From: Canna indica
Taxonomy: Eukaryota > Streptophyta > Magnoliopsida > Zingiberales > Cannaceae
DNA: 64,000 nt
Direction of reading: 5' to 3'
Assembly (NCBI GenBank): GCA_034359265.1
Contig: CP136896.1
Coordinates: 16,709,501-16,773,500, forward strand
Shown: in pieces, positions 22,605 to 34,275 of the stretch
How the letters are laid out: every line of letters begins with the position of its first letter
Numbering within the stretch: the first letter of the stretch is position 1
Notes under the pieces: model-generated
What the model saw: the letters and a program-made list of their open reading frames with translations, nothing else
What the model was told of the DNA's origin: nothing
Database searches by the model: none
Made by a program: the position numbers and the translations under genes

Positions 22605-22790
22605 GGTCTTGTTTGGATGAGGTGTAACATGGTTTAGTAATGTATGGTATAGTATGGTATGATACTGTAATTATTATTATCATGTTTAGGAAGATAATAT
22701 GGTATGGTATGATTAAATAGTATATTTTTGTTTGGTTTGATAGTATGGTATGGTTCCTCAAATGATAAAATGACCAGAATACCTTTAAAT
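22605..22790 (+). repeat. Harbinger terminal region with TATGGTATGG repeats
   Basis: Degenerate TATGGTATGGTATGATA-type repeats form the subterminal zone. The same motif in inverted orientation occurs at 33,840-33,920 and 35,270-35,350. Confidence 0.7.
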
Positions 22791-23216
22791 ATAAAAAATC
22801 ATGTAAAATTATATTAAATTCATTTTTTTGTCAAAAATATTAGATTTAATTAAATACATATATTTTTTTTTCTTAAAATATCACCAAATGTGTATCACAT
22901 TATTGCTCATTAATCTAAAATTGATAAAATTGTAATAAAGTTAATGCACAAGGAGAAAAAAATCTTTTACATGAACATATTTTCTTATACTAATATCAAA
23001 GTAAATGATCAAATCATGAAAAATCACATAATGCAATCCATAATATAAAATAGTTTCATCGAATTTAAACCATACAATTCCTAATATTATCCAAAATAGT
23101 TTCATACAACTCATAATTTAAAATAGTTCCAAACATATTAATATTCCAAAAAACCGACAATCTTCATGTTGCTCTTAATTACCACCAAACATCATCACAA
23201 GCAAAAACTCTTTGTG

Positions 23217-23570
23217 TCATTCGGATGGAAAAGTTATGAAATCAGTCAACATTTCACGATCTCGAAGAAGAGCCATATAAGCTTTTATTTTCACATTAGC
23301 TTCCAAACCCAAGCTCGATACTAATCCCCAAAGCTCACTTCCTGATACAGGTGGTTTGGTTGAGAGATCTCTAATCGCAGTAGCAATATCACTAAAACCA
23401 TTTTTCAGTACATCTAATGCATCCTCTTTTGAAATTTGTCTCGACCTCTTTGTCCTAGAAACTACAGCTTCAAATTGTGCTTGTGATATAGGTATATCAG
23501 GAGTTGATGCATCTTCATAGTTAGTCTCAACTTCACATTCATCAACAGTTTCCAAAGTACAAGTATTTTC
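23217..23570 (-). pseudogene. PIF/Harbinger ORF1 (MYB-like) C-terminal part
   Basis: The minus strand reads ETVDECEVETNYEDAS, then SRTKRSRQISKEDALDVLK, SELWGLVSSLGLEAN and YMALLRDREMLTDFITFP before the stop. The LW...LGLE...(R/K)AYM.LL.D.EM pattern is the conserved C-terminus of the MYB/SANT ORF1 protein in plant PIF/Harbinger elements. The N-terminal MYB domain is missing; upstream the frame runs into a hAT fragment near 23,575. Confidence 0.7.
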
Positions 23571-23574
23571 AATC

Positions 23575-24456
23575 TGAAGCAGGTGAAAATTTTGTCATTG
23601 TCAATTCAAGCCAAGAGGCTCCTGACGAAGGACAACGTAATACTACAGTTACAACAAAAATTGCTGGGAATGGTGATACTTATACTTCGGAAAAGAAAAA
23701 TAGAAAGACTTCTAAAGTTTGGAATGAATGCACCGTGGTGTCATTGAAGGATGATACTAAAAAAAATAATGCAACTATTGTCGGGCTCGTCTAGCTTATC
23801 AAAACACTGGCTCAACAACACATCTAGTGATGATTTGAACTACTGCATAAAACCTGATGAACTGATGCAGCCTGCATTGATGAACTATAATCATACACAG
23901 TACATTTAGTTGCCGATGAAGAGCTGCTCATCTGGTCATCTGCAATTTGCATAGTTCATTTAATTGTTTCTATATTTTTTTACCGACTTTATAATGTACT
24001 GTGTGTCTGTGTATGATATATTGATATGATTCATGTAATGTTATTGATGATTCAATGGTTTGATCAATGGTATATTGGTATGATTCACTATTCAGAAGTT
24101 GATGTAGTAATTTGCTTGAATAACATAGTATGAATTTACATATATTTGTTTGTTGTCTGATCGTATATTTGTTTCCTGTAATTTGTTGTTTGATCATAAA
24201 TTTGATTGTTGTAATTTGTTTGAATAGCATAGTATGAATTTACACATGTTCGATCAGTATTCGAATTTGTTCAAACGAACAGTTCGATTTTAAACCGAGT
24301 CGAGCAATTACGAACTAGAGTACTTGAATGTTCGAATCGAGCCGAATACAATTACTAGTTCTAGAAAATGCTTCGAATTCGAGTCTGCATTATGTAATAT
24401 CGAGCCGAACATGAGCAGACCAGTATTCACTTATGTTCGGTTCATTTTCAACCCTA
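23575..24456 (+). mobile_element. hAT fragment with BED-finger start and 3' terminal repeat
   Basis: At about 23,578-23,790 the plus strand reads FVIVNSSQEAPDE... and KNRKTSKVWNECTVVSLKDD, resembling the start of a BED-finger hAT transposase. The right edge, TTCATTTTCAACCCTA (24,456), looks like a TAGGGTTGAAAATGAA terminal repeat, preceded by GAGCCGAAC/GTTCGA blocks. The left terminus was not found. I infer an internally deleted hAT inserted in or next to Harbinger ORF1. Confidence 0.5.
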
Positions 24457-26173
24457 ATTATAATACAGAAGTGAACAAGATTTTAAAATATATTGAAGCA
24501 TAGGTCATGCAGTCACCCACGTTGCTTGTTTAGGTCAATTAGGTCATTTGGAAATAAAGCATAGGTAAACAAAAGTGTTGTTGTCAACACTTTAATGAAG
24601 GGTCTCCACAGCAGTATTGTTGTTGTAAAAAAAAATACAAATGAAGGGTCTCCACAGTAGTCTTGTTTAGGTCTCCGATCTGATCTCTAGTGGTGACATA
24701 AGTTCTTCGGTCTCCACAGCAGCTCAATTTGTTATCTCCAAAGCAGGTCATAGGGAAGAGGTCGCCGATCTCCAGGTATCCCATATGTGAAATGCTCGAT
24801 GCATTTCACAGAGTTAAATTTCTTGCCATAAATCTACTGTTCCATTTTTAGATCAACAGGAAAATCTCATGTGTAGCTCATATGAAATTTATCATCTGGT
24901 CATCATAATTTCTGCAAGTTTCTGTTTCAAACTCTTGTTTTGGTCGTGTCTTCATTCTTCCCCAAGAAAATGTCAATTAAACTTGTTTCATTAAGAAGGG
25001 CCTTGATAATGTCTTGCCGTAGGCAACTTCCTCTGCCTTGATAAATTAATTTTGTTCAAGTGTTATAATCCTCCACACGCTTCACAAGAAGAAGATTCAT
25101 GGTTTGCTAGTTTTGGATGTGAAGTAGCTGCTAGTTATTATAAGAAGGGTCCTTCTAGCATCAGAGCAGAGTTCATATGAAGCATAATTGTGATTTGGGT
25201 TCCTTGCTTAACAACCATAATTTAGCATTACTTGTTCTGGATGTAAAATGCTAAAAGAACTCCATTGATCTCTTGAGAAAACCATGGGAGTAGTTGCCTG
25301 TTTTGGTTAGATGAATGAGGTCAAGCTAAAGTGATACATGTTCTAAATGCTTTATTGACCTTTTTGGGTTCATATAAATTAAAAATTATAAAAGACAAGA
25401 CATTTGCCCCGAAAAAGAGAGATGCTCAGTTTGGCAAATATTGCCAATACAAGTTAAAGTGAAAACAAGGTCATCATTTGTTCTCGTAAAGTGGATGCTT
25501 TAAAATTCAATTTTATTCCATATTTGAATCTTTAAAGGTCCCATTTTTATTTTTATTTTTGAAAGTTTCTAAGGTTATCAAACTTGAAAAAAGAAGAAAA
25601 AAACAAACAAATTTTCATTTCCTTTGGAATATCTTTTTACATAGAGAATTAAATTGCAATTCTCTTCCACTACTATAATCACTAGTCCTAATGTGCAGCT
25701 TGTTTATTGGAGCAGATTTAGATTTAGAGTTTGTTTTCTATTGATAAGGTGTTAGTCATCAGCTGTTTAAAGAGATGTCATTAAAGTTCATTTTTATTGG
25801 TAAGATGTTAGTCATTAGCCTACTACATTTTTTGTTTTAATAATTATGCATTTAAAATTTTGTATTACTTCTATGCATCTTAATGGAGTTAAGTGGATCT
25901 CACGTATCATACAGTTTATATCGTATAAAAATAAAGTGCTTGGTAATAGTATTTTTCCTTTTCTTATGCATTACTAATTCCTTTTGAGTAAAATGCTGCA
26001 GTTTAGATTCTAATTCTACACTTGCTTCTTATGTGAGATAGATGCCTAAGATCTATATGCTAGATGTTATCCTAATTATTAGTAGATCTCGTTACTATTT
26101 TTTATATCTTTACTTCTTTCTTTTACAATATATTAATTAGAAATAATATTTTCTGTTTGAAAAGTGAACTTTC
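24457..26173. other. AT-rich sequence upstream of the CACTA transposase
   Basis: No gene recognised. It may hold the 5' region of the CACTA element, but no CACTA terminal repeat was seen. A short imperfect direct repeat ('aatgaagggtctccacag') occurs at 24,594 and 24,640. Confidence 0.4.
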
Positions 26174-29100
26174 ATGGATAATTTGAAGCGTAAGAGGTCG
26201 ATGGAGTGTAGTAGGCTGAGTGATGATCACTTGGATGGAATTAGGATTTTTTTTGAATTTGTGTTTAAGAATAAATCAGATGGTGAAAAAGTTCCATGCC
26301 CTTGCAAAAATTGTGTGCTATACTATAATAAGAATAAGGAGGAAGTGTATGGTGATTTGATAATTAATGGTATTATGTCATCTTATAATACATAGTTTTA
26401 TCATGGGGAGCCATTACCTACATCAACGTCGACTCCTAATAATGAAGCTTGTGTTGATAAAGAGATTAATGATGATGGCAATATGACAGAAATGTTAAAC
26501 AATATTTTTGGGGTGTTCGATGAAGTTGCATATATGAATATGGATGATAGAGATTCTGACGATCCTTATGAGTCAGACCATCATATTTCCAACGAATTTT
26601 CTTCAGCATTTGATAAGTTTCAAAAGTTAATGAGAGATGCAAATGAGGAACTCTACCCTGGATGTAGTACATTTAGTAAACTTTCATTTATACTACAATT
26701 TTACCGCATCAAATCTCTTTATGGGTGGTCTAATGAATCAGTTGGGGCCCTATTGAACCTTTTGAAAAAACCATTTCCTCTTGGAGAATCACCTCCAAAT
26801 TCATTGAATGAATTGAAGAATATTGTCAAGGAATTGACTTTAGATTGTAAAAAAATCCACATCTGCCCAAATGAGTGCATGCTATTTTGGAAAGAAAATG
26901 TTGATGATGATGAGTGCACAGTATATGGAATTTCTCGTTGGAAAAACACTCAAAGTAGTTTTAGCAAGGTTGGAAATTTGAGGAGAAGTAGGAAAAAAAA
27001 TTCCTGCAAAAGTGTTGAGATATTTTTCCTTGAAGCCAAGGCTATAAAAGTTGTTCATGTAAGCTAAAATAGCACATCTAATGAGATGACATGAAGAAGG
27101 TCGAACAAAAGATGGCATTGTTAGGCACCCTGCAGATTCTGAAGTTTGGAAGTGTTTTGATTCTCATCATCTAGACTTTGCCATGGATGCTCGTAATGTT
27201 CGACTAGGTTTAGCTAATGATGGCTTCAACCCCTATAGGCAAATGAGAAGTAGTTATACCACATGGCCAGTGATCTTGACCCCATATAACTTGCCCCCAT
27301 GGTTGTGCATGAAGAACCCTATTTGATTCTCTCATTGCTAATTCCTGGTCCTCATGGACCCAGAAATGATATTGACGTATATTTAAAACCACTCATAGGA
27401 GAATTGAAAGAGTTATGGATAGCTGGTGTGCGTGTTTTCGATGCTTCAAAAAAAGATTCTTTTCAAATGCATGCAGCATTATTGTGGACGATAAATGACT
27501 TTCCCACATATGGGAATTTGTCGGGTTGGTGCACATTGGTAAGTTTGCATGTCCTTCATGTAATGAGGACTCATCATCCAAGCGCTTGGTGCATAGTAAA
27601 AAAATTTGTTTTATGGGTCATAGACGATTCTTACCCCTAGATCATATGTATAGACATGATAAAAAATCTGGTGATGGGACCAAAGAGCTTTGGCCAGCAC
27701 CCTGTGCATTGTCTGGATTTGAAGTGCTTGATCAATTAAAGGAAATTAACTTTACTCTTGGTAAGAAGAGTATGGAGGTTAGTGGTGTCACAAGAAAAAC
27801 ATGGAGGGAGCGAAGTATTTTTTTTGAACTTCCTTATTGGGAATTTAACCAATTACGACACAATTTGGATGTTATGCATGTTGAAAAGAATGTGTGTGAA
27901 AACATAGTTGATACCATTCTCAATATGGGAAAAAAATCAAAGGACAACTTTAATGCTCGTCTTGATTTGAAAGAAATGAATATTCGAAAAGAGCTATGGC
28001 TTGGAGTGCGAGATTTTGAGAAAGTGTATATGCCTCTTGCTTGTTATGCCATGACCTCACATGAAAAAGAGCTCTTCTATGAAGTTTTAAGAAAGATAAA
28101 GTTTTCAGATGGTTACTCGTTGAATATCTCACGATGTGTTCTCAACCAACGCAATCTAGCTGGTCTCAAAAGCCATGACTACCATGTTTTGATTCAGCAG
28201 CTTCTTGCTCCTGCATTGCGACGAAGCCTACCTCGGCAAGTGAGCTTGATTTTGATTGCCTGTGTGATGTCTTTCGAGAATTATGTGCTAAAGGGCTTAA
28301 AATGCTTGACCTTGAGCGACTTGAGGAAAAAGCAGTGCTAACACTTTCTCGTTTGGAGAAAATCTTTCTCCCATCATTCTTTACTGTAATGGTACACCTT
28401 ATAGTTCATTTGGTTAAGGAGGCAAGGATTGTTGGACCAGTTCAATTTCGTTGGATGTATCCAATAAAGAGGTAATGAGTAATATGATTCAGATGTTACC
28501 CTAAGCATTTGAGTGTGTTTGTACTAATTTTTCAGACTGGTTCAGGTTTCTGTATGAGATAAAAGCTTATGTGCGTAACCAAGCAAGGCCAGAAGGTTCA
28601 ATTGCTGAAGCTTATATTGCAGTAGAGTGTTTGGGGTTTTGTTCCCACTACCTAGAGGATATAGAAACAAGTTCTAGAGAGCCAATACTTGAGCAGACGT
28701 CATCTTTTTCCCCAAATGTTGGGAAACCTTACGGGGCTATTCAAGGATTTTTGATGGATGAAAAACTAAGGATACAAGCTCATAGATATGTACTCTTTAA
28801 TTGTGAAAATCATGTGGTTGAGACATATAAAAGGTGAGAGTAAACTTATATCAATAATTAGAATCACTTGTACAACTTTCATTTTTTAACAAATAATTGT
28901 ATATGCAGAGAGCACATTAGTTTTATCAAGAGAACAAATTGACGTCGTCGTATCCCACAGCATGAAGTAGATCGTTTGCATAGTGAACATTTTGTTGAGT
29001 GGTTTAAGAAACGTGTAAGTGTCTCTCACTTTATTCCCAAAAGTATTGCATATATTATAATTAGTTTGTGACCTTATATTGTTTTTGTGATTAACTAGGT

Positions 29101-29377
29101 TAAGGAAGAAGTAGATACAAATAATGGCCAAATCAGTGAAGAGATAAGGATACTTGCTCAGGGGCCAAATCATATTGCACGTCGATTCCAAGCCTTTGAT
29201 CTCATTAATGGTTATCGATTTCGAGTTCGTGAATATGAGAAGGATATGTGCACTCAAAATAGTGGAATAATGGTCACTGCAAAGACGAAGAGCTATGCAA
29301 GTAATAGTGACCAAAGGCCTGTGCTGGGAGATGTGGTGTACTACGGCTCTTTGATTGATATTATTGAGCTAAACTAA
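26174..29377 (+). pseudogene. CACTA (En/Spm) TNP2-type transposase, decayed
   Basis: From ATG 26,174 the product starts with the transposase-associated domain (CPCKNCVLYYN). Then come NEELYPGCSTFSKLSF and SLYGWSNESVGALLNLLKK, the Transposase_21 core (VWKCFDSHHLDFAMDARN, NGFNPYRQ-like, NDIDVYLKPLIGELKELW, INDFPTYGNLSGW, GKFACPSCNEDSSSKRLVHS), RHNLDVMHVEKNVCENIV and AYFCE-type distal parts ([37 protein letters not shown]). Breaks visible: TAG at 26,393-26,395 (Trp position in YNTWFYHG-type context), a frame change in the A-run near 26,993, another near 27,540, and further shifts after 28,230. Typical of a long-dead but complete-length TNP2. Confidence 0.88.
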
Positions 29378-30089
29378 TATTCACGTGCAATTCCTCTCTT
29401 ATTATTCTCTTCTTGCATTCCAAATAAGTAATACCAAGAAATTATCAAGCAAATAGCTTGTGCAACTAAAGCGCTTACGTGTTGTCTTAAGAACATATCC
29501 TCGATCATCATCCATCTAAAATGAAATAAAAAAGTGTTAATGCAAATTAAAATTATAAAATATAATCTATATATGTCACTGTATGTAGGAAATAAAATAT
29601 GATCTATATATGTCACTGTTTGTAAATTAACAACATATTCTCATCATCCTCCTCCTCATTGTAAAGCATGTTTAATTTAATAATTAATAATAATATAAGC
29701 AAACAAAAGAGAAGGAAAACACCAAATAAAAGGTAGGCATGAAGCACTAGTACACTGACCAAGCCTATAAGCTAACACACTTAATCATGAACTCTTGATG
29801 TGAGATAAGTGGAGAATGTCACTCTCAGATTAAACAAATAGAATGAACCAGTTGTACCAATATAATAGATTGATGAAACCATTGTAAATTTCCCCCCAAA
29901 TTACAAGCATTTCACATCAATAATTAACTAATGGTTGTAATGAATAGGAACTACACTAGCTAGTTGATTCAAATATATAAGTAAAGCTGTATGCACAAGT
30001 CAAACAAAAAAATATCAATATGAAAGCATATTACCAAAGCATGACATAAAAAAGGTAAACTATAAAAATACACATCACATCAGATCACA
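29378..30089 (-). other. AT-rich spacer, possibly Harbinger interior
   Basis: A minus-strand open frame (29,616-29,374) contains MIEDMFLRQHVSALVAQAI and LIISWYYLFGMQEENN. It could be the first exon of the Harbinger transposase, which often starts with a short hydrophobic helix, but I cannot confirm this. The remainder shows no gene. Confidence 0.3.
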
Positions 30090-30470
30090 CACTACTGGAA
30101 AAATGGGCATCAGCAACGGCTCTAGCCGTTGCTGGGCCATTGCTGAAAACCGTCAGCAATGGCTTGCAACGGCCCTACCCGTTGCAACGGAGCCGTGGCA
30201 AAAAAGCGCGTTGCTGATAACTTAGCAACTGCTTAGCAACGGCCGCTCGGGCCGTTGCTAATAATATTATCAGCAACGATTTTGCCACGGACATGGAGCC
30301 GTTGCTGAAAACATTAATAGCAACGGCTGGTGAGTCCGTAGCAACGCCGTTAGTAAAAGACCGTTGCTAAGCCGTTGCTATAGGTCATCAGCAACGACTT
30401 TCGATAAACTTTTAGCAACGACTTTCCCACGGACGGCCGTGGGAAAGCCGTTGCTGATGATGTGAACCTG
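30090..30470. repeat. CACTA subterminal array of GCAACGGC motifs
   Basis: About 20 copies of AGCAACGGC or its complement GCCGTTGCT fill this stretch in both orientations, many as inverted pairs. In CACTA elements such arrays bind the TNPA-type protein; that role is inferred from family knowledge. Confidence 0.9.
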
Positions 30471-30736
30471 GAAACGAAAAAAAATTAAAATTTCAAATTT
30501 CCATTGATACATTGATACATTATCTGATACATAACTCACACACCCATACACTCATACACATATTCATTCACACATCACAAATACACCAAGATATACATCA
30601 AAACAATTATATTTATATTTATAATTATCCATAATAGTATAAAAACTATTCAAATGCAACATTGAAGTATCAATATCCAAACAAAATAAATTAAACAAGT
30701 ATAATATCTCAGTAACAAAGTCAATATAAAAAAATC

Positions 30737-32258
30737 TCACGATGACGATGGAGGATGGTCTGAATCATTTGGCGGGGTCTGGAGTGCTTGAGTGTACACC
30801 GGCGTGGACTGACTCGAGGACGATGGATGAGATGATGCCGAAGAGATGCCTGCTTCGGGATGACCTGACATGTTGTGTAGCATAGCATGCATCTCCGCCA
30901 TTATCTGACTCTGGCGCTCCATCATCTCAGTCTGACGCGCGACCGTGTCCTCTAGAGTCCTTATTCTGCTACTATGATCATAACTGGATCTGGAGGTGGA
31001 CGGCAGCTCACCAGCGACCGGAGGGGTCGGTGCCCCAAGTGGCCCTAGAACGGCTCGCGCATGACCACTATCTGCAAAGCCATATACGCGACCATGGTCC
31101 CAGCCACCTGCGGCCTCGACCCACGTTGCTGCGTCAAAGTCCTCAGGGGTGCCCCCGTGCTGCACCACCGTTTGGCTGTAGGTCTCCTACTCGAGTTTGA
31201 TTTTTTGTTTAATATTTATCATAAAACTTAAATTATAAATATATAATGAATAATTTAAACAAATATATAGTTACCATAATGTATGCAGCACGGTTGTCGA
31301 TGTACTCCCCAGTCTCATGTGCTTGACGGTGAGTCCGCTCAAACACCGCCATCGGGGAGGGTCGCTGGACAGTCCCGTCATCTGACACCGTCATCTACAT
31401 TTACAAGACATAATACATTAATTATTACACATAGTAACAAATAAAATATATAATTAAAAGATATACTTACCATACGGTTCGCGTGCACTGCAAATGCAAT
31501 AGAGCCGCCGGTGTGACGCGCTGCTCCCCCCGACATGCGATTTTTAGCCACATTCCTAGAAACCTCCTACCATCGATCCGTCGACCATATTCCCACGAGT
31601 TGGTCCCATATATCCGGAGTAATCCAATCGGGGCCGTATCCCCGAGTCTTCGCGATGTTAGTAGTCCCAGCTCATGCCATCGCCTAGGACCGGGCCTGCC
31701 CATCTGCCCGTTGTACCTTGCCCGGGAAATAGCCTCCTAGGCAGCGTAAATGAAGGGCCTCTGGTCCTCAGCCCATGTATAGCGAGCCTGCAGAATAATA
31801 ATATCAATACCAATATTAATCATCATGCATGTATAAAAAAAAATAATACGTGCCTCAAACTCGCGTCATAACATGTCGACGTGCTCGCTAGGCACGTGAG
31901 ACCACGTAGGCCATGCCCCGTGCATGTATCGTCGAATAGTAGAAGAAATGCTCCTTGGCACTTCTTCTTGCTCGAACCTGCACAACAAAAATAAATTTTA
32001 ATATTATATTATGATATAATGAATTTGTAATGATTCATAATTCATGATATATTACTGCTCCCCAATCACGCTAATAAATCTACGTGACTCTGTGGCTGGT
32101 GGAGGCTGCCACATGTTCGGCCCGCGTGGTCGCCTGCGTCTGGATGTACTAGCCTCGGCAGTATCATCGGCATGAGGATCAACAGCATGAGTAAGTGCTG
32201 GAGTCTTACCGATCGGAGACTCCGAAGCTCTCCTGCGACGATAACCACGACCAGACAT
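30737..32258 (-). CDS. CACTA TNPA-like protein (Transposase_24 type), multi-exon
   Basis: Starts at 32,258 (MSGRGYRRRRASESP), ends at 30,737. Exon-like blocks follow in order: FEQEEVPRSISSTIRRYM and HGAWPTWSHVP (about 31,980-31,860), ARYTWAEDQRPF (about 31,790), RPDWITPDIWDQLVGIWST and GGAARHTGGSIAFAVHANRM (31,700-31,470), QRPSPMAVFERTHRQAHETG (31,396-31,275) and GRVYGFADSGHA with a coiled-coil tail RIRTLEDTVARQTEMMERQ (31,168-30,737). This is the order of plant En/Spm accessory proteins, which bind subterminal repeats. Exon junctions are approximate. It is better preserved than the neighbouring transposase; a TAG ends one exon block near 31,738, which could be a real stop. Confidence 0.75.
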
Positions 32259-32339
32259 ATCTGTCGAATAGACATATAATTAGATTATTGTATAAATAGT
32301 AGCGATATATTTAATAAAATATATACTTTACAATTATTC

Positions 32340-33473
32340 CTCATCATATGAATAATAGTCTTCGAATTCTTCCTCTTCTTCCTCTTCTTCATCATCTTCA
32401 TCTCCAGCTTCCTCAATTTCATGATCGTCATCATCAGCATATTCAACTTCTAATTGAATTGATGTTGTGTCTGCATCCTCGAGTGTTGGAATAATACGAT
32501 CTACAACAGGAGGATCATCTTCTTGATAGAAACCATCTGTCATATCAGGTATCAGCTCATTTTCTCCTACTATCGGATCAATTTTTCCTTTACCTTTAGT
32601 CTTACAGACTACACGTCAATCTGCTCTATCTTTATTTCGAGCCGGATACTTCGCATAATATACTTGTTCGGCTTGTGATGTCAATATAAAAGGCTCATTT
32701 GATGCCAATTTAGATTTGTAATTAACATCAACAAGTTTGTATTTTGGATGAACTTTCATGCCCCGTTTTGTTGTATCGAACCAATGACATCAAAATATGA
32801 TCACTGATTTCAAGCCGAAATAGTGCAACTCTATCACTTCTTCCACCAGTCCATAAAAATCCATATCACATTCAACATAGGTTGTCCCTTTCACGCAGAC
32901 CCCGGCATTCATCGTCTTCTTTGTAAAGGCATATTCCACCGTGTGAAATTTGTACCCATTAACAAAATATCCGCTATAGCACGACACTAGTCGTGACGGT
33001 CCACTAACAAACTCAAATATTCTTTCATCTATTTCAGCTCTGTGATCTTTGCTGTAAGTCTGAATCCAAGTAGGGAAATCACAATTCCGTAATCTCTCCA
33101 ATTCTTGATCGTTGTGAATAGAGTATTTTTGCACCATCTCAATGTCAAATATTTTAATGAATTGTTCAATCTCTGGACAATTGAGTAATATATACAAGTG
33201 TGCCAAATGATACTCTTCATCGCTTAAGTGTCGAGATGGACGAGAATCAAAAGCACGACCAGAGTGACAAAATATATTTAAACGTCCATCTGAATGTCGA
33301 ACACCCCCGTCGTCGTTACGTGGAAGACGATCAAATCTTATATGTACTGTCGATTCAAAATAAAATGAGCAGAATGTTGAAATTTCTTGGATGATATACG
33401 ATTCAGAATGTACATGAGACATGAAAAAAGTAAAATATAAAAATATAAAGAACATGAAAAAGATAAACACCAA
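32340..33473 (-). pseudogene. CACTA TNP2 transposase, C-terminal part only
   Basis: Reads SHVHSESYIIQEISTFCSFY, FDRLPRNDDGG, EEYHLAHLYILLNCPEIEQF, then the DUF4216 block (YFVNGYKFHTVEYAFTKKTM, GLVEEVIELHYFG), and HPKYKLVDVNYKSKLAS, PFILTSQAEQVYYAKYP. It ends in a strongly acidic tail (EEEEEEEEFEDYYSYDEE). One stop (TGA after NKDRAD, near 32,616) interrupts the frame. The catalytic Transposase_21 core is absent. Confidence 0.85.
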
Positions 33474-33479
33474 AATAAA

Positions 33480-33941
33480 AATACATATTGCATCAGATCA
33501 AACGGTACAATAGTCACCGTGTCTTTATGTAAAAAAGAAGGAAGAAAGATAACTTACCTTGGCAATCCAAAAACACCGGCAGACAAAGGAAGAAAGCTTC
33601 AAAAGAATCGGCGGACAAAGAAGAAGGTTGCTCCAAAAACCGACGGTCAATGAAAGAAATTAGAAGAAATGGAAGCATAATAAGGACCGATGGATAAAAG
33701 AAGAATACGAAAAGTTGGTGGGTATTTTAGGTATTAAAATTTGGTAACCATGGGAAACCAATTGGTGGTTTCAAAAATCTTACAAAAGCCATGATTTTAA
33801 AATCATGAGATTACGTAGTAAAAAAAAAATCATGAGATTACCATATCATACTATACCATGGTTTTAAAAGTCTTCCCAAACATAAAATCATACCATACCA
33901 TACCAAGATAAATCATACTCTATCATGAAACAAACAAGGCC
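33480..33941 (-). mobile_element. Right (5') end of the Harbinger-like element
   Basis: Carries the terminal repeat ending at 33,941, the CCATACCATACC subterminal zone (33,840-33,920) and a leader-like stretch with a good splice donor on the minus strand. The outer 204 bp are also present at 35,170-35,373. Confidence 0.65.
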
Positions 33942-34275
33942 TTAGACTCACTGCTGTAGCCTAAGAACACATATTTTATACTCTTATCATCCAGTTTCAT
34001 TCTCTGTTGTTCTGGTATATGAGTATAGGATACACTGCCGAAGACTCTCAAATGATCAAGTGAAGGTTTTCTTTTGTACAACATCTCAAAAGGAGTTGTA
34101 TTTTCTAATGCAGAAGAATAAACTCTATTGATCATGTAGACTGCTGTTTGTGCTGCTTCAGCCCATAAATTTTTCAGCAAATTCTTACCTTTCAACATAC
34201 ACCTTACCATCTCAGTTACAATCATGTTCTTCCTATCCACAACTTCATTTTGTTGCAGAGTGTAACTTGTGGTCA
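33738..34275 (-). repeat. 538-bp direct duplication, copy 1
   Basis: Matches 35,170-35,707 at a constant offset of 1,432 bp with no insertion or deletion and only a handful of substitutions. It spans the junction between the Harbinger end and copia integrase. Confidence 0.95.
33942..34275 (-). pseudogene. Copia integrase C-terminal fragment, copy 1
   Basis: The minus strand reads MDRKNMIVTEMVRCMLKGKN, LWAEAAQTAVYMINRVYS, TPFEMLYKRKPSLDHLRVFG and KYVFLGYSSESKA, the distal part of a Ty1/copia integrase. It runs directly into the Harbinger terminal repeat, where translation stops after LFVS. It breaks off at 34,275 into unrelated sequence. Confidence 0.9.

Larger units (their letters stand above)
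30090..33473 (-). mobile_element. CACTA element, 3' part, on the minus strand
   Basis: The left edge CACTACTGGAAAAATGGGC is a typical CACTA terminal repeat, here the 3' end of an element read on the minus strand. Inside lie a subterminal repeat array, a TNPA-like gene and the C-terminal part of a TNP2 transposase. The opposite terminal repeat is missing; homology stops near 33,420, so the 5' half has been lost. Confidence 0.85.
22605..33941 (-). mobile_element. PIF/Harbinger-like element filled with nested transposons
   Basis: The left end GGTCTTGTTTGGATGA and right end (reverse complement) GGCCTTGTTTGTTTCATGA are inverted, each bordered outside by TTA, the 3-bp TSD of PIF/Harbinger. Both subterminal regions are rich in GGTATGGTATG/CCATACCATACC. 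The right end carries a leader-like stretch with a splice donor (CCAAG|GTAAGT on the minus strand near 33,558). The left end carries the C-terminus of the family's MYB-like ORF1. Between them lie a hAT fragment and two CACTA remnants. No DDE transposase core was recognised. The outer flanks (coiled-coil gypsy gene left, copia integrase right) do not join, so the locus has been rearranged. Confidence 0.6.

Noticed and set aside
30090..30470. Possible CRISPR-like or satellite array
   Set aside because: Motifs occur in both orientations at irregular spacing next to a CACTA terminus, as expected for subterminal repeats.
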